64,000 nucleotides of DNA from the NCBI RefSeq assembly GCF_021353235.1, contig NZ_JAJTWT010000003.1, positions 1 to 64,000 on the forward strand. Direction: 5' to 3'. Position 1 is the first letter of the stretch. Each line of letters starts with the position of its first letter. A program made the translations under genes and the position numbers. Positions 55,655 through 64,000 of this stretch are shown piece by piece. Under the pieces are notes generated by a model. It worked only from the letters and a program-made list of their open reading frames with translations, made no database searches and was not told the DNA's origin. Source of the DNA: Pelomonas caseinilytica. GTDB lineage: Bacteria; Pseudomonadota; Gammaproteobacteria; Burkholderiales; Burkholderiaceae_C.

Positions 55655-55936
55655 ATGAAGACCTCTGCGCTGCGTCGCAAGGCCATGCTCGGCCAGGGCA
55701 TGACCGAATACATCATCATCGTGGCGCTGATCGCCATCGCGGCCATCGGCGTCTACAACCTCTACGGACGGACCCTGAGGCATCAGACGGCCGCCATGGC
55801 GGCTGCCGTGGGCGGCGACGCCCAGGATGCGCAGGACTCCAACAAGTCCGGCACGACGGCCGGCCAGATGGCCACCAAGGAAGCGTCCGCCAAGATCGGC
55901 CTGGAGAATTTCAGCGAGCCGGCGGCAACCAAGTAA
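55655..55936 (+). CDS. Flp/Tad-type pilin 2
   Basis: A 93-residue paralogue of pilin 1, 53 bases downstream. The core GQGMTEYIIIVALIAIAAIGVYNLYG is nearly identical, while the leader (MKTSALRRKAML) and the C-terminal part (GGDAQDAQDSNKSGTTAGQMATKEASAKIGLENFS) differ. Both genes keep the Glu-Tyr motif, so both should be processed. Two pilins with different tails could make a mixed fibre or be used in different conditions. After it comes a 267-base gap without a recognisable gene. Confidence 0.9.
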   Translation: MKTSALRRKAMLGQGMTEYIIIVALIAIAAIGVYNLYGRTLRHQTAAMAAAVGGDAQDAQDSNKSGTTAGQMATKEASAKIGLENFSEPAATK

Positions 55937-56203
55937 TTTCCGGAGGACCCATTTCTGAGCGATGCCGCGGACGGGATTTGAATTCCCGGCGGCCGGGCGC
56001 ATGACGCCGCGATGAAATGGGAATGCAGGGTTTCTGTGTCGCCTATTCATGCGACGGACGGGTATTGATGGGTTTTCGGCGTTCTGCCTGAATACTCCAT
56101 CCTGGCGCCCGGAATATTGCGTGTCGACGCGTCGAGGCTTGGCTCGGTCGTGAATATCGGCCGGGTGGGCGGGGCGAGGTCGCGCTGCCTGACAGGGATT
56201 GAC

Positions 56204-57643
56204 ATGCCGAAGTTTCTTGCCATGAAGACCAGCAAATCACGCACGCGCGGGCAGGCAGCCATCTGGATGCTCGGCACCCTGGCCGCGAGCGCGGCGGTGA
56301 TGTATGCCGTGTTCAACACCGGCCAGGTCATCGTCGGCAAGGAGCGCGCCGTGAACGCGGCCGACGCCGCCGCCCTGGCCGGCGCCACCGCCGAGGCCCG
56401 TCTGCTCAACCTCATGGCCTACGCCAACCGCGGCGTGATGGCCAACGAGGTCTTCCTGGCCCAGCTGCTCTCGATGGAGAGCTGGGTGCAATACCTCGGC
56501 AACACGTCTGAACACATCGAGATCCTGCTGGACGTCATCAGCCTCATTCCCGGCGCGGCGGCCTTCGCCCAGCCGGCGGCCCAGGTGATGGACAAGATCG
56601 CCATGGTGGCCGACAAGGCCCACAGCGGCATCCAGAAGGGCATCAACGTCTACATCCCCGTGCTCGAAGGCGTGAAGACGGGGCTGAAGGCGGCCGAGGG
56701 CGCCATCCGTCTCGGTGGCGGCCTGCTGGCCGAGGACGCGGCCCGCCACATGGTCTCGGCCAACCGCACCGACTTCAACGGCCGTTACGACCCCGGCGTG
56801 GCCGTGGCCGACACCAACCTGGTGAAGGAGGCCACCTTCGTCAAGAACAACGCCGCCTGGATGAAGTTCACCAAGCTCTACAGCGGCAACGAGCGCGGGG
56901 ATGCCAAATACATCCTCGAGCAGTCGCTGGACAACTTCACCGCGAACCGGCCGGGGCGGGGCTGGCTCAACCTCAGCGTCTGGATCGCCGGCATGGAGAA
57001 GAAGGGGGGCTCCAAGCTGCAGGGTTATGACCGCTGGGAGTCCGAGGACACGCTCGAGATGTGGGAGCGATGCGGACCCAAGAAGTGCTACCAGCCCATA
57101 GGCTGGGGCCGCTCCAACGCCGACCAGAACGGCAGTTCGGGCAGCAAGTGGAGCCCGGGGCGCGCGGCCCAGTCGTGGGCTCGCAGCGATGGCGGCACGC
57201 ACAGTCGCTGGTCGGGCGTGCCGGCCCTCTACGACGTGGCCGACAAGTCCCCGGCCGCCCGCGAGGAACTGGGCCTGGACTTCATCGTCGCCGTGGCCCG
57301 CGCGGGCGCCAACGACTTCAGCACCACCAAGCTGGCCATGGACAACGTCGCCAGCACCTCGGTCGCTGGCTCGGCCGACCTGCCGCTCAAGCAGCAGGCC
57401 GGGCAGAACGCCGCCTTCGGCAAGGCGCGAGTCTTCTTCGAGCGCCCGCGCCGCGGCCTGAGCAACGACTTCACCGCGGCGGGCCTGTGGCGGCCCGACC
57501 AGGCCAAGGAATACGGCTCCCTCTACAGCCCCTACTGGCAGGCGCGGCTGCGCGACCTGACGGTCGTCGAGAAGGGCGCGCTGCTGACGGCCATGGGCAT
57601 CACGCCCGACAAGGCGGCCTACACGCCGGGGGGGCAGTTGTGA
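56204..57643 (+). CDS. TadG-like pilus-assembly protein
   Basis: A 479-residue protein with the Tad N-terminal domain: RTRGQAAIWMLGTLAASAAVMYAVFNTGQVIVGKERAVNAADAAALAGATAEARLLN, one membrane segment with a long periplasmic part. Unlike TadE it lacks the Glu after the cleavage Gly, as usual for TadG. The remainder (WLNLSVWIAGMEKKGG and beyond) is not recognisable. The ATG at 56204 has an AGGGA site; one at 56222 is possible. Its stop overlaps the GTG of the next gene. Confidence 0.78.
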   Translation: MPKFLAMKTSKSRTRGQAAIWMLGTLAASAAVMYAVFNTGQVIVGKERAVNAADAAALAGATAEARLLNLMAYANRGVMANEVFLAQLLSMESWVQYLGNTSEHIEILLDVISLIPGAAAFAQPAAQVMDKIAMVADKAHSGIQKGINVYIPVLEGVKTGLKAAEGAIRLGGGLLAEDAARHMVSANRTDFNGRYDPGVAVADTNLVKEATFVKNNAAWMKFTKLYSGNERGDAKYILEQSLDNFTANRPGRGWLNLSVWIAGMEKKGGSKLQGYDRWESEDTLEMWERCGPKKCYQPIGWGRSNADQNGSSGSKWSPGRAAQSWARSDGGTHSRWSGVPALYDVADKSPAAREELGLDFIVAVARAGANDFSTTKLAMDNVASTSVAGSADLPLKQQAGQNAAFGKARVFFERPRRGLSNDFTAAGLWRPDQAKEYGSLYSPYWQARLRDLTVVEKGALLTAMGITPDKAAYTPGGQL

Positions 57644-58512
57644 CGCAGCGAGTGGCTCTGGCCGTGCTGATGGCGGCGGCGCTGGCCGGCTGCACCGAGG
57701 CCGCGCCGCCCAAGGACACCCCCAGCCTGCGCATCGTCATGCGCATGCACCCCGACCCGCAGCAGCTGCGGGCGCAGCTCGACGACCGCCTCGCCAGCTG
57801 CATGCTGCAGCTGCGCGCCCAGGGGCAGGCGGCCCAGGCGCCGGCCCTGCCCAACCCGGCCGACATGGCGAAGTGGGTCACGCGCGAGACCGAGGAGATC
57901 TACGCCAACGGCCAGCGCGCGGCCTTCTCCACCGACACCCTGGTCTGGCCCAACCCCGCCAAGGCCTGCCAGTGGACGTTCTACCGCAGCGTCCACGCCG
58001 AAGCCGAGACCCTGTGCGGCGACTGGTACGGCGGCTCCGCCAAGCGCGAGCCCAACCCCGACGCCGCGCCCGAGCCCCCCAGCTTCTCGGAGGAGAAGAC
58101 GCCTGCCGATGCCGCCAAGCGCTGCCTGGCCGATGCCGCCAAGGTGCACAGCGCCAGCGGCCTGCCCAAGGGCGCGACGCCGGCCGGCCAGAGCTGCTAC
58201 TGGCTCAGCGACGGCCCGGTGGCCGGCGGCGCGGCCGAGCCGAGCGTGCCCGGCCAGTACTTCTGCTCGCACCCACGCGCCTACGACGGCAGCCTGCCCC
58301 GCTACCGCCGCAGCGACGGCCCGACGCTGCGCTACCTGCGCGTGGCCGCGCCCGGCGCGCCGCGCAGCGCCACGCCCGAGACCGATGCCGACCGCATGGA
58401 GGCCGAGGTCGTCGAGGAGGGCAAGCCCATTCCCGCATCGCGTTTCAGCCGCCAGGCCGTGGAAGCCTTCGTCAGGCAGCCGCTGGTGGTGCCCGTCGGA
58501 GGTCAACAATGA
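57640..58512 (+). CDS. Tad-locus lipoprotein of unknown function
   Basis: A 290-residue lipoprotein (signal ends ALAGC). The mature part is rich in Pro, Ala and Cys: MLQLRAQGQAAQAP, ACQWTFYRSVHAEAETLCGDWYGG, QSCYWLSDGPVAGG, GQYFCSHPRAYDGSLPRYRRSDG, with several cysteines likely paired. No family recognised. It starts with a GTG overlapping the TadG-like stop and ends overlapping the next TadE-like gene, so it is firmly in the pilus operon and may work at the outer membrane. It may depend on the Lnt-like protein of the other arm. Confidence 0.75.
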   Translation: MTQRVALAVLMAAALAGCTEAAPPKDTPSLRIVMRMHPDPQQLRAQLDDRLASCMLQLRAQGQAAQAPALPNPADMAKWVTRETEEIYANGQRAAFSTDTLVWPNPAKACQWTFYRSVHAEAETLCGDWYGGSAKREPNPDAAPEPPSFSEEKTPADAAKRCLADAAKVHSASGLPKGATPAGQSCYWLSDGPVAGGAAEPSVPGQYFCSHPRAYDGSLPRYRRSDGPTLRYLRVAAPGAPRSATPETDADRMEAEVVEEGKPIPASRFSRQAVEAFVRQPLVVPVGGQQ

Positions 58513-59297
58513 CAGCCCCCCGCCAAGCCCAGCGCGGCCAGGCCATGAGCGAGTTCATCATCGCCCTGGCCGTGCTGCTGCCCATGTTCCTGGCCGTCAG
58601 CTACCTCGGGCGCTACGGCGACCTGCAGCAGCGTGCCCAGCAGGCCAGCCGTTATGCCGCCTTCCAGCGCGCGGTGCAGCCCGATGACAAGCAGCTCAGC
58701 GACGCCACCATCGCCGACCAGATGCGGGCGCGCTTCTTCCTCGCCCACGATGCGCTGGCCAAGGACGGCCACCTGCGCAGCGACGACAGCGCCGCCAAGA
58801 TCAAGGACGACAAGAACCAGCCCGCCCTGTGGCGCGACCTGACCGGCAAGGCCCTGCTCAAGGACCCGTCCCAGGTCACGCTGCAGTGGGGCAATGCCAG
58901 CCTGGGCGCGGCCAACAAGGACGTCGGCTACATCAGCAAGCTCATCGGCAAGCCCATGAAGGACGGCCGCGTCGCCATGGTGGAGCTCAACCTCTTCAAC
59001 AAGCTCGACCTCGCCGGCGCCGCGCCCAAGAACATCAAGGTCGGTGCGGCCACCGCCGCCGCGGGCGGCGGCCTGGGCAGCGCCGGCTCAGCCGACACCG
59101 CCGCCACGGCCGCCAACGTCAACGCGTCGAGCAAGCTCATCCCGGGCTTCGTCACCAAGGTCGTCGACCTGGCGGTGGCGCTGTTCGAGAAGGACGGCCC
59201 CGACTTCGGCTGCATCAAGCCCGACGTCGTCGCCGCCCAGGACAAGAACACCACCCGTCTCGACGGTGCCCCCAACAACAGCACCTGCCTGCATTGA
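58509..59297 (+). CDS. TadE-like pseudopilin
   Basis: A 262-residue protein with the TadE start RQAQRGQAMSEFIIALAVLLPMFLAVSYLGRYGDLQQRAQQASRYAAFQRAV, Glu at +5. The periplasmic part is rich in Ala/Asp/Lys and ends with a Cys (GCIKPDVV) and Asn/Thr-rich tail. It overlaps the lipoprotein gene. With the protein at 52759 it gives two TadE-like subunits encoded on opposite strands of the locus. Confidence 0.82.
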   Translation: MTAPRQAQRGQAMSEFIIALAVLLPMFLAVSYLGRYGDLQQRAQQASRYAAFQRAVQPDDKQLSDATIADQMRARFFLAHDALAKDGHLRSDDSAAKIKDDKNQPALWRDLTGKALLKDPSQVTLQWGNASLGAANKDVGYISKLIGKPMKDGRVAMVELNLFNKLDLAGAAPKNIKVGAATAAAGGGLGSAGSADTAATAANVNASSKLIPGFVTKVVDLAVALFEKDGPDFGCIKPDVVAAQDKNTTRLDGAPNNSTCLH

Positions 59298-59307
59298 GGA
59301 GTCTGAC

Positions 59308-60015
59308 GTGCGCCAGGCAAGAAGGGCGGCCGAGACCGCCTTGGGGATATGGCTGCTGGCGGGCGCGGGGGCGGCCGCCGCAGGAGCGGCCTGGCTGCCG
59401 CTGAGCCTGCCGCCGCGTACCGAGTCCACCTGGGTGCTGCGCGACGCGCGCGTCAACGGCCTGCCCATGCAGGTGCTGGAGCTGCGCTCCCAGCTCTCGG
59501 CCGACGAGCTGCTGGCCTACTTCAAGCGCGACTGGCGCCGCTACGGCGGCAGCGTGGCGCCGCTGGAAAGCGAGCAGGGCCCCTGGCGCAAGCTGACGCT
59601 GCAGCAGGACCCGTTGCAGCTCGTCGTGCAGGTCGAGAAGGACGGCAGCGGCGGCAGCCGCGCGCTGCTGAGCCAGATGAACTACCGCGACGCCCAGCGT
59701 GACTACGTGCCGCGCAACCTGCCGGTGCTCACGCCGCTGCAGGTGACCCAGGTCAGCGAGACGCGCGACGGGCCGCGCCGCAGCCAGCTCGTGCAGCTCG
59801 GCGGCGAGGCCAGCTTCGAGATCATCCAGCAGCGCCTGCGCCAGCACTGGAGCCGCGCCGGCTGGCGCGCGGTGTTCGACCGCGCCGCCCCGGGCCAGCG
59901 CCAGTGGCTGGCCAGCTTCGACAAGGGCACGTCCAGCGTCGACATCGTCCTCACCCAGGCCGGCCCGCGCGAGCCCCTGGCCCTGACCCTCAACCTGCTC
60001 GAAGGCGAACCATGA
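59308..60015 (+). CDS. exported/membrane-anchored Tad-locus protein with two similar halves
   Basis: A 235-residue protein with one N-terminal hydrophobic segment (about residues 10-33). The rest seems to hold two related domains of about 70-80 residues: VLELRSQLSADELLAYFKRDWRRYGGSVAPLES followed by LQLVVQVEKD, and QLGGEASFEIIQQRLRQHWSRAGWRAVFDRA followed by SVDIVLTQ. Family unknown. GTG start after a GAGGAG ribosome site. It lies between a TadE-like gene and a mini-pilin, overlapping the latter. Confidence 0.75.
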   Translation: MRQARRAAETALGIWLLAGAGAAAAGAAWLPLSLPPRTESTWVLRDARVNGLPMQVLELRSQLSADELLAYFKRDWRRYGGSVAPLESEQGPWRKLTLQQDPLQLVVQVEKDGSGGSRALLSQMNYRDAQRDYVPRNLPVLTPLQVTQVSETRDGPRRSQLVQLGGEASFEIIQQRLRQHWSRAGWRAVFDRAAPGQRQWLASFDKGTSSVDIVLTQAGPREPLALTLNLLEGEP

Positions 60016-60191
60016 ACGCCCCGCAGCCCCCTGAGCGCGGCCAGGCCGCCGTCGAATACCTCGTCGTCGCGGCCGGGCTCATCCTGGCCCTGTTCGTCGT
60101 CGAGTTCGGCGGACGCACCGGCGCCCAGTACCTCGCCGAAGCCGTCCGGCTGTTCTTCCAAAACCTGACCTACTTCCTGTCCCTGCCGTGA
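60012..60191 (+). CDS. mini pilin-like Tad protein
   Basis: A 59-residue protein consisting almost only of a prepilin start: PERGQAAVEYLVVAAGLILALFVVEFGG, with the Glu-Tyr pair of Flp pilins, and a short hydrophobic tail (YLAEAVRLFFQNLTYFLSLP). Shorter than either Flp pilin. It overlaps the genes on both sides (ATGA before, GTGA after). It could be a minor fibre or initiation subunit. Confidence 0.78.
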   Translation: MNAPQPPERGQAAVEYLVVAAGLILALFVVEFGGRTGAQYLAEAVRLFFQNLTYFLSLP

Positions 60192-61177
60192 ACCTCCCCC
60201 GCATCAACCAGAACTGGCTGCTGCTCCTCGTGGCCTTGCTGCTGGGCGGCGGCGCCGCCTTCCTCGGCAACCGCATGGTGCAGCGACACATGCAGGCCCT
60301 GGACGAGGAGGCGCGGCGCGCCAACCAGCCCATCGCCGTCGTCGTCGCCAAGCGCGACCTCTCGCCCGGCGATGCGCTCACCGCCGACAACTTCGCCGTG
60401 CGCCAGGTGCCGCGCGAGTTCGTCAACGCCGACGCGCTGACGCCCGAGGCCTTCAGCCAGCTCGAATACCAGCGCCTGGCCGTCGGCATGAAGCGCGGCG
60501 ACATGCTGCTGCCCGTGCACGCCGAAGGCGCCGGCACGACGGTGTTCTCGGCCACGCTGAAGAACGGCCGCCGGGCCATGACCTTCGAGGTCGACACCGT
60601 CAACAGCGTCTCCGGCATGCTGCGCCCCGGCGACCGCATCGACCTGATGCTGAGCCAGCGCTCCTCCGGCGACAGCCAGGAGGAGGTGACGCGCACCCTG
60701 CTGTCCAACATGGTCGTGCTGGCCACCGACCAGAACCTCAAGCGCCGCGACGAGAGGACCGGCCAGGAGCACAGCTTCAGCACCGTCACGCTGGACCTCT
60801 CGCCCCAGGACGCCCAGCGCCTCATCGTCGCCAAGCAGGCCGGGCGCCTCACGGCCCTGCTGCGCCATCCCGACGACCAGGCCCCGAACCCCACGCATGC
60901 ACTGACCGCCGCCGGGCTCTTCGGCAGCCAGCGCGGCGCCATCTCCGGCCAGCCGCTGCAGGTGGAATACATCGTCGGCGGCGGCGGCGGCCCGGCCTCG
61001 GTGCAGAAGCAGGTCGTCGAGGCCCTGGGGCGCGCGCTGACGCCCGCCGGCCTCGCCGCCGCGCCGGCCGCCGGCCCCGCGCCCCGGACCAATGCCCCGG
61101 CCTTCACGCCGCCGGTCATCAACCCCGGCGCCCTGCCGCCCAGCGGCGCGGCCACCAAGAGCGCGGCCCTGCCTTGA
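60188..61177 (+). CDS. cpaB: Flp pilus assembly protein CpaB/RcpC
   Basis: A 329-residue periplasmic protein with an N-terminal membrane anchor (WLLLLVALLLGGGAAFLGNRM) and SAF-like domains (VVVAKRDLSPGDALTADNFAVRQVPREFV, VDTVNSVSGMLRPGDRIDLMLSQ, STVTLDLSPQDAQRLIVAKQAGRLTALLR). CpaB/RcpC works next to the secretin in Tad systems. The Pro/Ala-rich C-terminus is low complexity. GTG start overlapping the mini-pilin stop. Gene order cpaB-cpaC-tadA is the standard Tad order. Confidence 0.93.
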   Translation: MNLPRINQNWLLLLVALLLGGGAAFLGNRMVQRHMQALDEEARRANQPIAVVVAKRDLSPGDALTADNFAVRQVPREFVNADALTPEAFSQLEYQRLAVGMKRGDMLLPVHAEGAGTTVFSATLKNGRRAMTFEVDTVNSVSGMLRPGDRIDLMLSQRSSGDSQEEVTRTLLSNMVVLATDQNLKRRDERTGQEHSFSTVTLDLSPQDAQRLIVAKQAGRLTALLRHPDDQAPNPTHALTAAGLFGSQRGAISGQPLQVEYIVGGGGGPASVQKQVVEALGRALTPAGLAAAPAAGPAPRTNAPAFTPPVINPGALPPSGAATKSAALP

Positions 61178-61261
61178 CCGACGTGCGGCGCCTGCCGGCC
61201 TCGTCTTCCGTGCCGACCGCCGTCGTGCGGCCGGCGTCCCTGCCTACCCTGGAGCGTTTTC

Positions 61262-62755
61262 GTGTGTCTCAGTGATCTCCGTTCATGGATGTTCGGCCTC
61301 GCCCTCGGCCTCGCGGCTCATGTCGCCGTGCAGGCCCAGCAGGCCGCGCCTGCCGCCCCCAACCCCTGGCCGCCTGCGGCCCGGGGCGGCACCGTGCAGG
61401 AGGTCGCACCCGCGGCGAGCGGCGTCATGTCCGGCACCGCGGCCCGCGCCGCGGCGGCACCCGTCAAGGTCGAGGCCGGCCTGCCGCAGACCATCGCGGT
61501 GGGCGACGTGGTGACCATGCGCTACCCCGGCGTCGCCCGCATCGCCCTGGGCAATGGCGCCCTGCTGCGCGCCACCGTGGTGGACGACCGCGAGATCGTG
61601 CTCATCGGCGAAGCCACCGGCAACACCACCATGCACGTCTGGCTGCGCAACGGCCGCCAGATCTCGCATCCGCTGGACGTCGTCGCCGCCCGCCCGGGCC
61701 GCATCGCCGCCGAGCTGCAGGCCATGATCGCCGAGTTCCCCGGCCTGAAGGCGCGCCAGATCGGCGACCGCATCGTGCTGGAAGGCCGCCACCAGGACCG
61801 CGAGAGCGCCGTCAAGCTGGCCCGCCTGGCCGCCAACTTCCCGCAGATCCTGAGCCTGGTGCCCGACCAGCCCATGGACGCCGACCCCCTGCAGCTCGAA
61901 CGCATGATCCAGTTCGACCTGCGCGTCGTCGAGGTCAAGCGCTCGGCCCTGGACCAACTCGGCATCCGCTGGGCCAGTACGGCCAATGGCCCGACCTTCG
62001 CGAGCAACGCCCTCATCTACAGCAACACGCCCTGGCGGCCGGACGCCACGGCCGGCTTCCCGGCCGTCAACACGGCCAACCCCATCCGCAGCTACCTGGG
62101 CCTGGCCACCACCATCAGCTCGGCCCTGCAGTTCCTGGAGCAGCGCGGCGACGCCTGGACCCTGGCCGAGCCGCGGCTGAGCTGCCGCAGCGGCGGCACG
62201 GCCACCTTCCTGGCCGGCGGCGAGATCCCCATTCCCGTGGCCCAGGGCAATGGCGCCATCAGCGTGCAGTACAAGGAATACGGCGTCAGGCTGGAGTTCA
62301 GGCCCCAGGCCGACCCGATGGAGAACGTCGACAGCTCGCTGATGGTGGAGGTGAGCCAGCCCGACACGCGCAACAGCAACCTCGGCTACATCGCCTTCAC
62401 CACCAACCGCAGCCAGACCCAGGTGCGGCTCAAGGCGGGCGAGCCCCTGGTCATCGCCGGCCTGTTGCGCACCCGCTCCGAACGCAGCGACAACTCGGTG
62501 CCGGGCCTCGGGCGCCTGCCGCTGATCGGCGCCCTGTTCGGATCCAAGGAAGTGACGACCGAGAAGACCGAGCTCTTCATCATCGCCACGCCGCGGGTGC
62601 TGGAGCCCGGCGCCGTCGACCCCGAGGTTGGCTCCACGGCCGACCTGTCGCAGCAGAACAAGCAGCGCGTCGAGCGCGAACTCAAGCCGCCGCAGTTCAT
62701 GCACGGCGTGCGCACCGACCCGCCGCCGGAAGAGACGAAGAAGGAGGCGCCGTGA
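61262..62755 (+). CDS. cpaC: Tad/Flp pilus secretin CpaC/RcpA
   Basis: Outer-membrane secretin, 497 residues, with a signal peptide (MFGLALGLAAHVAVQAQ). It has the pilus-type N-domain (VEAGLPQTIAVGDVVTMRYPGVARIALGNGALLRATVV, TTMHVWLRNGR), then the secretin core with VLEGRHQDRESAVKLARLAA, IQFDLRVVEVKRSALDQLGIRW, ISSALQFLEQRGDAWTLAEPRLSC and GLLRTRSERSDNSVPGLGRLPLIGALFGS. I use the GTG at 61262 with a GGAG site; the ATG at 61289 also leaves an intact signal. Its stop overlaps the tadA ATG. Confidence 0.94.
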   Translation: MCLSDLRSWMFGLALGLAAHVAVQAQQAAPAAPNPWPPAARGGTVQEVAPAASGVMSGTAARAAAAPVKVEAGLPQTIAVGDVVTMRYPGVARIALGNGALLRATVVDDREIVLIGEATGNTTMHVWLRNGRQISHPLDVVAARPGRIAAELQAMIAEFPGLKARQIGDRIVLEGRHQDRESAVKLARLAANFPQILSLVPDQPMDADPLQLERMIQFDLRVVEVKRSALDQLGIRWASTANGPTFASNALIYSNTPWRPDATAGFPAVNTANPIRSYLGLATTISSALQFLEQRGDAWTLAEPRLSCRSGGTATFLAGGEIPIPVAQGNGAISVQYKEYGVRLEFRPQADPMENVDSSLMVEVSQPDTRNSNLGYIAFTTNRSQTQVRLKAGEPLVIAGLLRTRSERSDNSVPGLGRLPLIGALFGSKEVTTEKTELFIIATPRVLEPGAVDPEVGSTADLSQQNKQRVERELKPPQFMHGVRTDPPPEETKKEAP

Positions 62756-64000
62756 TGCTGCAGGTCCGACTCGAAGCCCAGGGCAGCCAGCGCGAACTGG
62801 CCCTGGCCGGCCCGCGCTGCATGATCGGCAAGGACGCCGGTTGCGACATCGTCATCCCGGGCTGGAAGGTCAGCCGCCGCCACGCCGAACTCTTCGTCGC
62901 CAGCGACCGCGTCTACATCCGCGACCTGGACTCCACCTTCGGCACCTTCGTCAACGAGGAGCGCGTCAGCGGCGCGACGGTGGTACAGGCGGGCGACCGC
63001 GTGCGCATCGGCAGCCACGGCCTGGAGGTGGCGTGGTCGGGGCAGGGCGAGGCGCAGGACGACGCCGAGGACTCGGGCTTCGCGGCCAGCGCGCCGGCAC
63101 CGCTGGCGGCGGCGAACGGGCACGCGAACGGACGTGTGAGCGGCCACGCGAATGGCCATGCGAACGAGCATGCGAACGGCCACGCCGCCAAACCCTCGGA
63201 GGGCCACACGCCGGCCGCCGACCTCACCTACCGCTACCGCCGCCTGCTGCACGAGAAGCTGCTCGAGGCCTTCGACGTGCGCCGCACCGACACCCACCGC
63301 ATGGCCGACGAGGACCTGCGCGAGCTGACGGAACGCCTGATCGGCGAGCTGATGCTCAAGCTGGGCGACGAGTTGCCCGAGGGCCTGGACCGGCGCGCCC
63401 TGCTCGAGCAGGTGCGCGACGAGGCCATCGGCCTCGGGCCGCTGGAGCCGCTGCTGGCCGACCAGACCATCACGGAAATCATGGTCAACCGCTGCGACGA
63501 GGTCTTCGTCGAGCGGGCCGGCCAGCTGCAGCGCTGGCCCGTGAACTTCACGAGCGACCGCGCGGTGCAGGGCATCATCGAACGCATCGTGGCGCCCATC
63601 GGCCGGCGCATCGATGAAAGCTCGCCCATGGTGGATGCGCGGCTCAAGGACGGCTCGCGCGTCAACGCCGTCATCCCGCCGCTGGCCCTCAAGGGGCCGT
63701 CCATCACCATCCGCAAGTTCAGCAAGCGCAAGCTCGACTCGAGCGACCTGCTCAAGTTCGGCTCGGCCAGCCCGGCCATGATCGAGTTCCTGCGCGTCTG
63801 TGTCGTGCACCAGAAGAACATGCTGATTTCCGGCGGCACCGGCTCCGGCAAGACGACGCTGCTCAACATCCTCAGCAACTTCATCCCCGACGACGAGCGC
63901 ATCGTCACCATCGAGGATGCGGCCGAGCTGCAGCTGCACCACACCAACGTCGTGTCGCTCGAAGCCCGGCCGGCCAACGTCGAGGGCAAGGGCGCGGTGC
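62755..64000 (+). CDS. tadA: FHA-domain TadA/CpaF ATPase (3' end outside window)
   Basis: Tad pilus ATPase, truncated by the window edge after 415 codons. Residues 1-100 form an FHA phosphopeptide-binding domain (GKDAGCDIVIPGWKVSRRHAELFVA, YIRDLDSTFGTFVNEERV). A linker of short His-Ala-Asn-Gly repeats lies at about 120-143. CpaF follows: LIGELMLKLGDELPEG, GLGPLEPLLADQTITEIMVN, Walker A GGTGSGKTT near 360 and IVTIEDAAELQL. Classical TadA has no FHA domain, so assembly may respond to protein phosphorylation or protein contacts. The ATG overlaps the cpaC stop. Confidence 0.92.
   Translation, partial: MLQVRLEAQGSQRELALAGPRCMIGKDAGCDIVIPGWKVSRRHAELFVASDRVYIRDLDSTFGTFVNEERVSGATVVQAGDRVRIGSHGLEVAWSGQGEAQDDAEDSGFAASAPAPLAAANGHANGRVSGHANGHANEHANGHAAKPSEGHTPAADLTYRYRRLLHEKLLEAFDVRRTDTHRMADEDLRELTERLIGELMLKLGDELPEGLDRRALLEQVRDEAIGLGPLEPLLADQTITEIMVNRCDEVFVERAGQLQRWPVNFTSDRAVQGIIERIVAPIGRRIDESSPMVDARLKDGSRVNAVIPPLALKGPSITIRKFSKRKLDSSDLLKFGSASPAMIEFLRVCVVHQKNMLISGGTGSGKTTLLNILSNFIPDDERIVTIEDAAELQLHHTNVVSLEARPANVEGKGAV

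Noticed and set aside
55937-56203. Gap between pilin 2 and the TadG-like gene, searched for a small gene or structured RNA
   Set aside because: Only short imperfect inverted repeats and no frame with a ribosome site and prepilin or signal sequence; nothing to report.
63118-63185. Short tandem repeat DNA in tadA, looked at as a possible CRISPR or minisatellite
   Set aside because: It encodes an in-frame His-Ala-Asn-Gly linker; units are imperfect and without spacers.

Overview
The window is about 70% G+C, densely coded and runs in tightly overlapping operons. Gene content points to a betaproteobacterium of the Burkholderiales, most likely the Sphaerotilaceae (Rubrivivax, Roseateles or Mitsuaria type). 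The pointers are a split MetH with a SAH riboswitch, a reductive pyrimidine pathway, a type II secretion cluster and a Tad pilus locus. The taxonomic placement is an inference from gene content, not a database match.

Layout. (1) 1-1642: the 3' end of an Rhs toxin with an A+T-richer tip, followed by an overlapping membrane protein that is the likely immunity gene. (2) 1836-10747: a compact type II secretion-like operon: major pseudopilin, GspF, GspE, L/M/C-like assembly proteins, a secretin lipoprotein, and three more pseudopilin-like proteins. (3) 10773-16376: LD-carboxypeptidase, a DUF1653 protein, a WYL regulator, then a minus-strand set of peptide-binding protein, LysR regulator and D-Ala-D-Ala dipeptidase. 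(4) 16608-20977: a large unrecognised Tat lipoprotein and the N-terminal half of methionine synthase. (5) 20991-27992: an ECF sigma/anti-sigma/secreted-protein operon, small enzymes, a methionine aminotransferase and a soluble chemotaxis-like protein. (6) 28300-31368: ilvD and a DUF433/DUF5615 toxin-antitoxin pair. (7) 31543-40952: uracil/thymine degradation (preT, preA, mmsA, NCS1 transporter, dihydropyrimidinase, beta-ureidopropionase), all on the minus strand, with a divergent RutR-like regulator. (8) 40949-46113: an NTF2-like protein, a second ECF sigma/anti-sigma pair, a subtilase, a Gly/Ala-rich secreted protein and a degenerate HD-GYP protein. (9) 46201-49007: SAH riboswitch and the C-terminal half of methionine synthase. 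(10) 49121-51935: two glycine-zipper paralogues and the YifB/ComM ATPase. (11) 52009-64000: a Tad pilus locus. A minus-strand arm carries a TadE-like protein, an apolipoprotein N-acyltransferase-like protein and a lipoprotein. The plus-strand arm carries two Flp pilins, TadG-like and TadE-like proteins, CpaB, the CpaC secretin and an FHA-TadA ATPase cut by the window edge.

The most notable non-coding features are two dispersed hairpin families. One is built from CACAGAG units. It occurs four times, always between co-directional genes, beginning 7-11 bases after the upstream stop and ending 22-25 bases before the next start. Within the pyrimidine operon every gene junction is either a coding overlap or one of these hairpins. 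The second family occurs twice, starts on the stop codon of the preceding gene, and carries a long perfect stem-loop. The SAH riboswitch ties methionine synthase expression to S-adenosylhomocysteine, and metH is split into two genes about 25 kb apart.
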